From positions 1 to 64,000 of the forward strand of contig WSUB01000204.1 of NCBI GenBank assembly GCA_019633425.1: 64,000 bases of DNA, written 5' to 3'. Origin of the DNA: Tulasnella sp. 424 (lineage: Eukaryota; Basidiomycota; Agaricomycetes; Cantharellales; Tulasnellaceae). The notes below the pieces were generated by a model, which worked only from the letters and a program-made list of their open reading frames with translations, was not told the DNA's origin and searched no databases. Shown here in pieces: positions 1 to 9,300 of this stretch. The translations under genes were made by a program, and so were the position numbers. The number at the start of each line of letters is the position of its first letter. Positions within the stretch are counted from its first letter, which is position 1.

Positions 1-1
1 A

Positions 2-81
2 CCTAACCTAACCTAACCTAACCTAACCTAACCTAACCTAACCTAACCTAACCTAACCTAACCTAACCTAACCTAACCTAA
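2..81. repeat. Telomeric array, 16 x CCTAA
   Basis: Sixteen perfect head-to-tail copies of the pentamer CCTAA (TTAGG on the G-rich strand) start at the first bases of the window and stop abruptly at position 81, where ordinary AT-rich sequence begins. The C-rich strand reads inward, as expected for the left end of a chromosome. The unit is five bases: every repeat has two C's, so it is not the six-base CCCTAA usual in filamentous fungi. An identical short array occurs inside the window at 38307-38323, which argues against a sequencing artefact. Confidence 0.93.
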
Positions 82-171
82 CTTTGGCTACAGGGATATA
101 CTGATATAAAACGCTATCGTGCTATAGGACAATTATTTGCAATAAATTGATATACAGTGGTATGAGATGCA

Positions 172-759
172 ATGAGATGCTACGCTCTAATATATACTAG
201 AGGCCTTATATATAGCATATCTATGCTATATAGTTTTCCTAAGAAATATATCCCAAAAGGCTTTTTGCTGATGCATCCTCTTCGACTCGTCGTCAAAACT
301 CTGCCCTCGGACCGCATGGACCGCGAGTTGGAAATCTGGCGACAACTCCGTCATCTTGCTGGCACCAGCATACCGGGCTTGTTCGGAGCCTATGCGATTG
401 AGGGGGTGGAAGGGTTTTCCGACACCGGCGCTCTAGTTCAACAGCACGGAGGTTCGACTCTGTCGTCTTTTGATGTACTAACTCGGAATCAAAGGTCAGT
501 TTCCCGGATCACAATTTACCTGGCTTAAGAGCTAATGAGTATTTATATATTTATTCTCAGAGCGGAGCTCTATCGCATCGTCACCGGGATGCATGAAGCG
601 GGCGTAGAGCACGGAGACTTAAGCCCAACAAATGTAACCCTCAATAAGGACGGTAAAGTGATGGTTATTGACTTTAGCCACTCCTGTCCACACAAGTGCA
701 CAGGAGGAACGTGCGCGGAACTCCGATACCTGCGCGAGGAGTTAGGGTTACAAGGATGA
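172..759 (+). CDS. FunK1/APH-like protein kinase-like protein, 5'-truncated
   Basis: Two exons, 172-494 and 561-759, join in phase across a 66 bp GT..AG intron. The second exon carries a catalytic loop HGDLSPTNV and the metal-binding equivalent VIDFSHS. The first holds the VVK lysine and a likely alpha-C segment (ELEIWRQLRH). It ends with a Cys-rich tail (CPHKCTGGTC) and a short C-terminal helix, as seen in small fungal kinase-like proteins of the APH/FunK1 type. The glycine-rich loop is missing. Composition changes from AT-rich to coding-like at about 270, so the start at 172 is doubtful and M271 is an alternative. It is the first gene after the telomere and may be a remnant. The product is probably not an active kinase in this form; the substrate is unknown. 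Confidence 0.6.
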
Positions 760-1573
760 CTTGAACGAGCCTTTGCCTGGCGCTGCCTTTGTTACTTGAA
801 ATAATGCATTCTATTGTTACATGGCCTGACTTCCCTTTGTGCGTACACTGCGCGATTGTATTCACCTATACATCGACCGGGCCAAGAAGCAAAGATTATA
901 GCACTTAGCCAGGCCACAATCCGCTCCCGTCAAACCTTGTCCCGCCTCGATCTCCCCCCTCGTTGTATCCGGTTTTGCAAGCACTTCTGCTTCCCCTCTG
1001 CAATAAAGGTAAGCCCATCGAAATCCATGCGCGCCGATGGCTTACCCTTCGCTTTCGATTGCCTGTTCTGACAGGAGCAACGGGTTCAGCGGGCAAAGTC
1101 GGCGAGTTGGTATGGTGCTCACCCAGTCTGCTAGGTTAGCCGCCGGCGTTGTGTTCTTTTTCTGAGACATGTGAACGGGGTCATTGCGATAAGTTGCGGT
1201 CAAAGTCAAAGTTGTGATCGAGATTGACCCTTGCCCGCGCGCGGACTTGGCACTCCCGCACACGAGACTTGATCATCTCACCGACTCGCACCCACCACCT
1301 CAAGTCGAATTCACGTGCGCGCGCAAGTGGTCCATAGCGTGCGCTGGTTGGGAGATGCGCGCGAAAAATCCTAATCATAGTCCATCTACCCGGACGCCCA
1401 GATCAGGTTTTCGAGGGACGCGGCCCGACACTGTGCCCCCGCCATCAAACTTGCTACTAATCGAGCACACACCCTAACAAACCATCCCCTGAATTCAAAC
1501 GAGTCCTTTACCTCCAATGTTGCTTTGGGACCTAGCTCTACAATGCGGTACTAAAACATCAGACACTGCCTAA
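760..1573. other. Gene-less stretch
   Basis: No convincing coding exon. It contains GC-rich alternating purine/pyrimidine patches (for example near 1236-1245 and 1315-1325) and lies downstream of both flanking genes, which converge on it. Confidence 0.6.
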
Positions 1574-3466
1574 TCAAGCCTGTACATAGTTCCCTGTTGG
1601 AACAGGTCAGCATGTGCCTGCATTTCAATAGTCGAGCGCGAGGCTTACCAGGAAAAACACCTTGCTGGCCATTCAACTTCCCGGTCCACCAGTCATCCGT
1701 ATTCTCGCTTCGCTGAACGATCTCGATCCGATCCCCGGCCCGGAAGCTCAAGTCGCCTTCAGCCTGGGCATCAAAATCGTAGAGTGCTGTTACATAGACC
1801 ACGGGCTTTGGTGCAGGCGCTGGTTTTGGCTTGACCGGTGGAGGTGGCGGCGGTGCTTTCTTCATCGCTATACCCGACGTCGCCGAGACCGACCGAGCAA
1901 GGCTAGGTGCAGCGGCGGCCCCTGCTGGAGAGTAGGGTGGTGGAGGTGCGGCAGCGTTGGCCGACAGAGAAGCCCCTGGGGGAGGTGGAGGCGGAGCTTT
2001 CTTTGAGGCCAAGGAACCGAACTTGCTAGCGGCGCTCGAAACGGTGTTGGCTCGCGATGGAGGGGTGTAAGAAGCCGGAGGTGTCCTCAGCGAGCTCGCA
2101 GAAGACGTCGCACGACTGAGACCGCCGCCGGGACTGAGACCGCCGCTCGCCGATCGAGATGCCTGCAGCACCTTCGCTGTATATCAACGAGTTAGTAGAG
2201 GCACATACGGGGATGTATTCAGTAGGACCCAACCAGTTGATATGTACTTCTTGGCAATGCTAAGCCCTTCGACTTGCTCTCGAGCATCCCCACGTCGCTC
2301 TTCGTATGTGTTGACGATATCCTGAGTGGTGCCAGATGTGTCGTATTTCTTCTCGCAGAAATAGTTCATCTTCTCGAGCATAAGGTAGAAGATATTCAGC
2401 CTACAACGACTCAAAGTTAGCGCGTGCAATCGGCGACAATCCGGTTGGGCAACGAACTGCATGTAGTAGAAGGAATGGAAAAGGGGATCGATGAATTGCG
2501 CCGCGAGCTGCATAAACCTAGGGAGATCGGTCTTGAGCGCGTTGTTGAACATTTCGTATTCGTTCGTCGCCTGCTCAAAGTCTTGCTCAAGCTAGATAAC
2601 CAAGTTATCAGAGGACGTTGGTGAGCTACATCTGCAATCGGTCACACCTTGAACAGGTTCTTCTCGTCGGCCAAGCTCTTTTCCTTCTTCTCTCGTAGCT
2701 TAATCAGCGAGTTGTTGAAGCGATCGTAGTCGACGAGCTTCAGAAATCCTCGCGTCAGCGCTCTTGACTGTTGGGAAAAGGATGACGAACTTGCCTTGTG
2801 ATCGCGCTTGGTGATGTTTTTCCTGATGAGCTTCATGACCCCTTGGAGCTCCTTCACCGGTGAAATGATCCGGCTTTCGATGAGCTCCAGTTCCGGCGAT
2901 AGACTCATCCGCAGTTCCTCCATCTCGGTCTGGTATTGGTCAACGTTGCGGATAGTGTTGGCAGCGTCAGGATGCTTAGACTCGAGGTTGTATTCGTTAG
3001 ATCCGGGGTGGAATATATTCGCAAAGTGGACTGCAAACTGATGGCCCGACGTGAGGAGGACTGCAAGTTGATGCCAACGGGTGAGCCCATGGAGACGGTA
3101 CAGAGACTGGGAGCTCGGCTTACATCCAACAGCCTCGGAAAAGGTTTTCGCGTCCTTTAGAAGGGCCTCGGAAGCTGCCTCCATGGCCTGCACGATGAGA
3201 ATAGATGAGATCGACATGTCAGGGGTCTTCATGTGCATATAACTCACTGTAAAGTGCCGGTTATATTCATCAAATTCCGGATCGCTAGACTCTGGAGGAC
3301 CAGGTGAGATGACGGTAGGTGTAAGTGTACTCAACGCTTACTCTTCGCCATCCCGACCTTGCTGGTCAAGAGATGCGGTGTCCTAATATACTGTGGCGTC
3401 AGCGTCCGTTGAAGGTATTCCTCCGGCATAGTCGTACCGCTTGATTGTCTTAGCAAAGCCTTTCAT
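1574..3466 (-). CDS. RVS167: BAR-SH3 adaptor protein (Rvs167/Hob1 amphiphysin family)
   Basis: Membrane-curving adaptor that acts with Rvs161 at endocytic sites to drive vesicle scission and links to cortical actin. The first exon (3466-3438) encodes MKGFAKTIK, followed by [14 protein letters not shown] on a second small exon: the highly conserved N-terminus of this family, which fixes the start. The BAR domain runs through exons between about 3290 and 2230 ([13 protein letters not shown], then [36 protein letters not shown]). A Pro/Ala/Ser-rich linker follows with several PPPPPP stretches. The C-terminal SH3 domain contains [15 protein letters not shown] and [10 protein letters not shown]. 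The last intron splits the SH3 end, so the protein finishes FPGNYVQA with stop at 1574. About seven exons, all reading in phase where checked. The bL33m gene lies upstream on the same strand, 462 bp away. Confidence 0.93.
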
Positions 3467-3928
3467 GACTTTCCGTGCTTTAGAACAAGGTTCACGATGA
3501 TGGGAGTGTGTTGGAGGTAACGCGACTGCGCTGCCGCCCGGCGCCGAATGCCAATGTGGACTGGATGATGTCAGGCTCAGGTAAACATGGAAAAACAAAT
3601 GTTTGCTGAAGTAATTGAGACCATCAGTTTTCGTGCGAGGTCTCCTTCCTTTCACCACGACCTTGCTTCAATAGAGTCGCTTCCTGTCCGTTCTATTATC
3701 CCGGGCTTTGGAGGTGCTCGCGAGGTCGAAGAAGGATACCTTCGCTTCACTGCGAACCGCAGCTTCGGTCGATTTGCTTGACACGCTAGTGATGTGCCAA
3801 CTGATTCTGGCTTGCGTACACCGTCTTGTGGATAGGATAGCCAGGATGTAGGATTTAGATAGAATACTCAATATGTTACAATTGAAAAGGACACAGAATT
3901 GTGCATGCAGGTGATGGGCCCAAGTCGA

Positions 3929-4213
3929 CTACTTCATTTTTCGTTCTTTGAACAAAACATGGTGGCCAGCTAGTCGAAAGTACATGGTAAGCAACGCAGC
4001 AAAACATCGAACTCCAGGCTACTTACCTTGCGGGTCGTATTTCATCAGGCTCAAGGTCGGACCTCCTCGTTTCTTGACCTTGGAGTAGAAGAAGCCGGTC
4101 TGCGCGGTAGAGACGAGCTTGACGAGCATCGTTCTGAGCGTTTGCGGTTGTGAGTCCCAAAGTGCGCAGAGTCAAGTGAGCATTACTTACTTTGCTTTCG
4201 CTTTGCCAGCCAT
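3929..4213 (-). CDS. MRPL39: Mitochondrial large-subunit ribosomal protein bL33m
   Basis: Three exons: 4213-4191, 4133-4027 and 3969-3929, all in phase. The product is about 56 residues: MAGKAKAKTMLVKLVSTAQ, then TGFFYSKVKKRGGPTLSLMK, then YDPQAGHHVLFKERKMK. This is the L33 family pattern (KLVSTA.TGFFY, KYDP, HVLF.E.K) found in bacterial bL33 and fungal MRPL39, a small protein near the E site of the mitoribosome. It is far too short for a simple ORF search and is split by two short introns. It shares a 252 bp divergent promoter region with the GPI-anchored protein gene at 4466. Confidence 0.92.
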
Positions 4214-4465
4214 TGGAGATGGAGAAGAAACTTGGAGGGGTGTCGCGGTGCGATATTTTGGAAACAAGCAACCGTGGGACGCGCTGCGCATCAGTTTGGC
4301 AAACGCCACGGCACCACGGACATATAACTCTTCGTCTCAAGGATACCCCGTTCCTTCGACACCGCCTCTGACGTCTGTCAACTCTCTCTATTCACTCTCT
4401 CTACGCCTCTACTCCTAGATCTAATTTCGAAAGCTAGAACTCCTGCAACCTGATACATAACTCCC
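4214..4465. promoter_or_regulatory. Divergent intergenic promoter region with CT-rich tract
   Basis: The 252 bp between the bL33m start (minus) and the GPI-anchored protein start (plus) must hold both promoters. A pyrimidine-rich tract on the plus strand at about 4369-4425 (CT repeats) lies just upstream of the plus-strand gene, a common core-promoter feature of basidiomycete genes. No clear TATA box is seen. Confidence 0.45.
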
Positions 4466-5657
4466 ATGGCACGGCTTAACCTTTTCCTAATCGCCACCGG
4501 ACTCCTTCACCATGCTTCCGGCCATCAGAGCACCTCGTATAACAAATTAACTGAGCGCGCAACAGTCCCCGACATCGGCTTCTTCGACCCTTTGGCCACG
4601 GATGGAGGGAGCATGCTTACCGTAAGAAACGACCTTATTCGAGACCTCCTGATACTTATTCTGCTTCCTTCCGAACAGCAAGTCCCTGGTACATTTCCTG
4701 CAGGCCAGGGAGAACCCCTCAACGTCATCATCTCCGGGAAATCCGACCCCTTAATACTTTCCCCTTCGCCTCAAGACAACGGTGGGCTCTTCAACTACTT
4801 CTTGTCGTTATCATTCGGGACGAGTTGTGGAGGAGGTATCAACCTTGGCGACAAGCAATCTGCAAACCTAGGTGACGGGCAAGGCTATGGTGAGTGCCAG
4901 TTCATGAAAAGCGGGAGGCATCGGCTGAACGACCGTTGGCGTTGTTTCTCCAGTCAACGAGACTGTTGTGATGCGTTACAATTATGGTGACCCCATTCGC
5001 GGAACATGTAATGAAACTCAGCTAGGGGGAAACCACTTCCGATTTTGGAGCCAGACTGGCTCGGCTGCCAACAGCTCCGCGATATTCTTGGCGTAAGCCT
5101 CATCTGGCCTAACATTCCAAACTATGTTGACAGCCATTGCTCTGCTTCAGTGTCTCGTACGAGCTATCGCTCGAACAACAACACGACATCGCTGTCAACG
5201 GGTACAACCTTGGTCGCGACTGGCTGGTCGGAAACGCTACACACAGTAATTTCGCGAACCCCAATCCGCTCTCCACCCAAGCCTCAGCCACCTCATCGGG
5301 CCCCTCAATCATACCGAGTGCATCGTACACTGGTAGCACGTCTGCAAACGGTTGGACCTACCAAACCACTGCGACTTATGTTACAGGACTTCTCCAGGCT
5401 ACCAGTGTAGGAATCAATCACAATACCACTGTACAGGAAGACGGACGACCAGCGGTTGACGGTCTCGTCGCGTTGCTAACCGTGTCCATTACTGCGAGAA
5501 ACGAGTGCGTGTGTTTCCAATACTACGATTTTATGCTAACATTTCTGGTATTAGAACAACGTCAACGTCTGGATCCGATAGTTCTCGCCAAGCCTGGGGA
5601 CGCTACTTACAACCTATCGCGCTCTCTTCCACAATCCTTGTTCTATTCGCCCTCTAA
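4466..5657 (+). CDS. Secreted GPI-anchored protein of unknown function
   Basis: Five exons can be joined in phase: 4466-4621, 4679-about 4889, a third from about 4954 to 5091, a fourth from about 5151, and a last one ending with stop at 5655-5657. Splice sites are visible (GTAAGA..CAG, GTGAGT..CAG, GTAAGC..CAG, GTGCGT..TAG). The protein starts with a signal peptide (MARLNLFLIATGLLHHASG). It contains a Gly-rich central part, RYNYGDPIRGTC, YELSLEQQHDIAVNGYNLG with N-glycosylation sites, and a Ser/Thr-rich region. It ends with a Ser-rich stretch, a polar spacer and a hydrophobic tail (PIALSSTILVLFAL), the layout of a GPI-attachment signal. I do not recognise a catalytic domain. Its 3' end marks the left edge of the tandem duplication. 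Confidence 0.75.
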
Positions 5658-6104
5658 TGCATTCTGTGAATGCGAGTTCCTTATAAACGCCTCGAGAGTC
5701 CCATTTTTCCCGCCCTGAGCGATTCTTCACTCACTTATCCGCATTGTTACATCATGCATCCCTTGATGCCCACCCGACGCGCCGATCCCGTGAGCGAAAA
5801 CCAAAGTCCTGGTCAGCCCCGATGATTATGGTCGCGGATGAGATAGTCATGTGTCTCCGCGAACGAACGAGGATCAACACTATTCCGAATCCGGGAAGCA
5901 TAGTCTTCCAAATTATCCAGAATCTCGCCTTTCGGAGATCGTCCATGCATAAAAGATGATTTGATATTGCTGGAAGGACGTTGTTGATTTTCTCCATTTG
6001 AGTTATGCGCCTCGGTTGCTACATCTCAACATTCCGCTTTCCAAGGATCCAGCCAATCTTCATCGTATTTCGGTGGCAACACAGAGCTAAATATAGGCAG
6101 TCGC

Positions 6105-8174
6105 TTAGTTGGGGACGCATTGGCTGTTAGGGGAATTGGGATTTCAGTATATACGGTGGTAGGTGAGAGGCGGCTCTGCATGTACCTGTAATAATCGTTT
6201 TGATAAACGCTGATTAACCGGAAAAAATTAGTATCTGATCCTACTGTATTTTGGAATTCGGTATTGACTAACCAAGTGAAGCCTGATACGCAGACGGTTC
6301 CACCCGCTGTGGTGAATTCGTGTCAATGGCTGAACAAAGGGATCAAAATGTGATCACTCACTCCACCCTTGTCCTCCGCACTGACCATACCCAGCAACTG
6401 TTCCTGAAGACTAGAGACAAATGACGATTTAGCGCTCAGGGTACATATGTATGGTGACCCCTTACACTCGTGGTCGTAGCTGTTGTGCTTGTCTTTGTTC
6501 TAAACACGAATAATGAGAACGTGAGGCGCTTGAAAGTATTGGAATCATCTCACGTGGTCGTCGTCGTGGTTTTTGTTGTGGTCGTCGTCGTCCTTGCGGT
6601 GGGTGGGTTTGTCGTATCGACAACCACCGGCCAGCCACTCGAGAAATCCAGACGATTGAGCCCGAGCTGGATAAACGACGATTTAGTCCTTCATACGCCT
6701 TGTATTCTACTCAGACTCACCCAGCTTCCGGTAGAAGTGTAGTAATCTGAAAGAGTTGAACGTTAGCAGTGTTGTAGAGCGAACCGCCAAAAGTCACCCA
6801 CGATAGACTAGGATGGGACCATCAATGTCGTCGAAGACATCTTGGCCACCTGGACCGTAGATCTGCTCATCGATGTCAGACAGTCATTACGAACGCGCTT
6901 GAGGAGGACCCTTACACCATCGTGGGTACTAAGGACGAGGGTGCCACCGCCAGAGGTTAGGGCTACTCCCGATTGATCGACGAATCCGCCAGTCGGTGAG
7001 GTGGATCGACCAACCCTTATGTTATAGGTACTGTTGACTCCTTGAATTTGACAAAAAAGTTTGGTGACGAATTAATCTCGGCGGGAGTCTGATGTGAGCT
7101 CACCTTGGCAGCACACGTCCCAAGAACTGAAGAGATACCAATATGAGCCGTACTTGTACAGCGACGCAGCCTCGATGGCGCCCGAGGCTGCGGTTCTCTG
7201 CGCAAGCGCGGTGACGGTGGACGAGGAAGTGAAGCCAGTTGACGATGAAAGCCTAGGAAAGTCAGTTAATCTATCGGAGACGCCAAAAATCCAAGGTTTA
7301 CGTACTTCAATCTATAGAACTCTTGTCAGCAGTTTATGTCGCTTCGAGTCAAAAATACTCACTCCTTGATACCAGTCCACCATGATCCAAGAGCCAAATA
7401 CCAGTTAGAACCATCGATGACCAAGCTAGAAACGGATAGTGATTTGGTTTAACTATGTAGGCTCGTGCTGCGAATCAAGCCAACGAGAATCTTACTTAGG
7501 GTCGATAGCCTTGCGAAGTGAAGATGACTTCTCAGACTCGGGTAATATTTGGGATAACAGGAGCTTACATTGTAGTTGTTTGACGTCGAGCTCGAAGTGA
7601 CAAGGCCCTGATTCGTCCAACTGCCTGGCGCTCCGGTTGTTGAAGTAGCCAGGAAGATAGCCGAGTTCTGCGAGCCAAAGGATGACGCAGCGTAATAGAC
7701 CTAGCAAATCAGGCTTGACATGAGCGGCATACGGTTCCCAGTTGATCATTAAAGCTTCGTACCCAAAACTTCCCGTTGATATACGTGCAATCAGGAGCCC
7801 AAAGGTTTCCATTGGAGGTTCCGGTATAGGTATCGGTCCAGGAGGCACCGCTGGGCCAGATCTGCCCAACGTACGTCCAGGTTTTCCGGTCTGTACTGCT
7901 TCTGATGTCAATCCCCGGTGCAGTGGCTTAGAACAAAGATTCAGCCGCAAGCCAAGAAAGCGTTTAGTCAGGCTTACAAAACAACCAATATTTCCCGGAG
8001 CTGTCCTTGCACTATAATAAAGTATGTCAGTCATTCGGACCTATTCGACGATTTTACAACGCTCACAATAGTCGGGTCGTGTGTGAATGTATCTCCCGCG
8101 ACGGTGGCGGGAGATGGCGTAGCCAACCCAATTAGTGGCGTAGCGAGCAGGCCAACGAGCAATAACAGCTTCAT
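6105..8174 (-). CDS. GH43 endo-1,5-alpha-L-arabinanase with C-terminal CBM1, copy 1
   Basis: Secreted enzyme that cleaves alpha-1,5-arabinan side chains of pectin. Signal peptide [18 protein letters not shown], then FTHDPTIV, where D33 is the likely catalytic base. Further exons give [43 protein letters not shown] (pKa-modulating Asp), [27 protein letters not shown] (likely acid Glu), [12 protein letters not shown] and [12 protein letters not shown]. After the five-bladed GH43 domain come a Thr-rich linker and a cellulose-binding CBM1 ([30 protein letters not shown]). The final Cys is supplied by a tiny last exon read from the AG at 6130; without it the CBM1 would lack its fourth Cys. More than ten exons. 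Start fixed by the signal peptide. Nearly identical to the copy at 9767-11853. Confidence 0.9.
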
Positions 8175-8996
8175 ATCCAAGGAGGTGATACTTAGCAACA
8201 GGGGAGGGGATGTAAACATCCAATATACCATGATGTTTCCTCTTTTAAGGCTGGCCACGGGGACCAGCAGGAAACGATCCCGGTTGTTCGCCGATGTTCT
8301 CGCAGGTCTACGACCATGGGTAAAGGCCAACGTAGGAACCCAACAAGCGGCCCGCTTCGGTAGCAAATGCGATTAGTAGCTGATATACTCTCTTGCTTCG
8401 ACTGTTGTGAAGGAAGATCGCGGACGGTCCGCTGAGCAGCCAGAACTCCGGAAGAAGCCCGGTATGTCACTATGTTGCTAAAAAAAGCCTGCCCCTCATA
8501 TAGAGATCACGGCACCTTATTTAAAGGTCGCAAACTCGTTTCTCAATAGTCTTTCAGTTGATGAAATCCTCCAAGGAAGCAATCAGGACGTGTTTACCGT
8601 CTAGCGGAAACGTGTGGACCACGTGATTAGGGGACTTCCCTCCAAGCGTGAGGCTCCAAGCCCCGCGGTCCAGCAGTGAGTGTCCGCTACGATCCTAATC
8701 TTGGTCTATGGCTACGCGTGCAAGGAGAACAGCCAGACAGGATGCGGGGGGATATGAGCCACTCAAGAATCGGTTGCGGTGTCTCGCTCCCTTCTGCTGC
8801 AGACGATGTTTTGTTGAGGCGGTGCAGCCTTGACTCGGTGCGCGAATCATCGTCGTTTGGGGACACCTCCGCAAGTGTGCCGCACGACGAGCTCGCGGGG
8901 TTTATGGAATGACTCACAGGGTGTCGATGAGGCGCGTGTCTACCTTCTCAAACGCGTCTCCAGAATCACATCTTCACCCCTCACTTCATCCACACC
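8175..8996. other. Intergenic region upstream of arabinanase copy 1
   Basis: No gene. It corresponds to 11854-12752 in the second copy and holds the divergent promoters of the arabinanase and the PARP or its fragment. A CCACGTGATTAGGGGAC block near 8620 is retained in copy 2 near 12293 (ACACGTGATTAGGGGAC), so the CACGTG palindrome is a candidate conserved regulatory site. Confidence 0.55.
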
Positions 8997-9299
8997 ATGT
9001 CTAAAAGACCAAAATGAGCCGCAGCGTCAAAGGCAACACCCTCCAATACTGCTATTGCTAGCGGTGAGACCGACACAACAGCCCCAGCCCATAAATTCCA
9101 AGAAACGGGCGGAACCGGGCCCCTCGACATAGGCGGATCCCTCGGCTGGCGACGACACCGATGACGATGACGGGAATGAAGACGATGGAAGCCAACCGAG
9201 GAAGAAAAAAGCAAAGACTGTAAAAGCAAAGACTGCTTCCACAACGAAAGCTGGGTCGAGGCCAAAAGTCTTCACCTGCCGGAGACAATGATGCAGACG
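8997..9299 (+). pseudogene. PARP 5' fragment, broken
   Basis: Aligns with the start of the intact PARP at 12753-13083 (the alignable parts correspond to [27 protein letters not shown] and KSLHL/NDADD). It has an in-frame TGA seven codons after the ATG (9015-9017), several indels, and stops abruptly at 9299, where the sequence switches to a copy of the GPI-protein 3' flank. It lacks the WGR and catalytic regions, so no PARP could be made. It is the right-hand edge of duplication copy 1. Confidence 0.9.
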
Positions 9300-9300
9300 C

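Larger units (their letters stand above)
5666..9299. repeat. Segmental tandem duplication, copy 1
   Basis: This block is homologous to 9301-13083 along nearly its whole length. It starts in the 3' flank of the GPI-protein gene, contains a complete GH43 arabinanase on the minus strand, and ends inside the 5' coding part of a PARP gene. The two copies sit directly head to tail, with the join at 9299/9301. Identity by eye is high in coding exons and in the flank, with small indels. Confidence 0.92.

Noticed and set aside
3467..3928. Small open frames between bL33m and the BAR-SH3 gene
   Set aside because: Frames of 64-91 codons overlap the 5' end and upstream region of the BAR-SH3 gene; no conserved pattern, so probably promoter and untranslated sequence.
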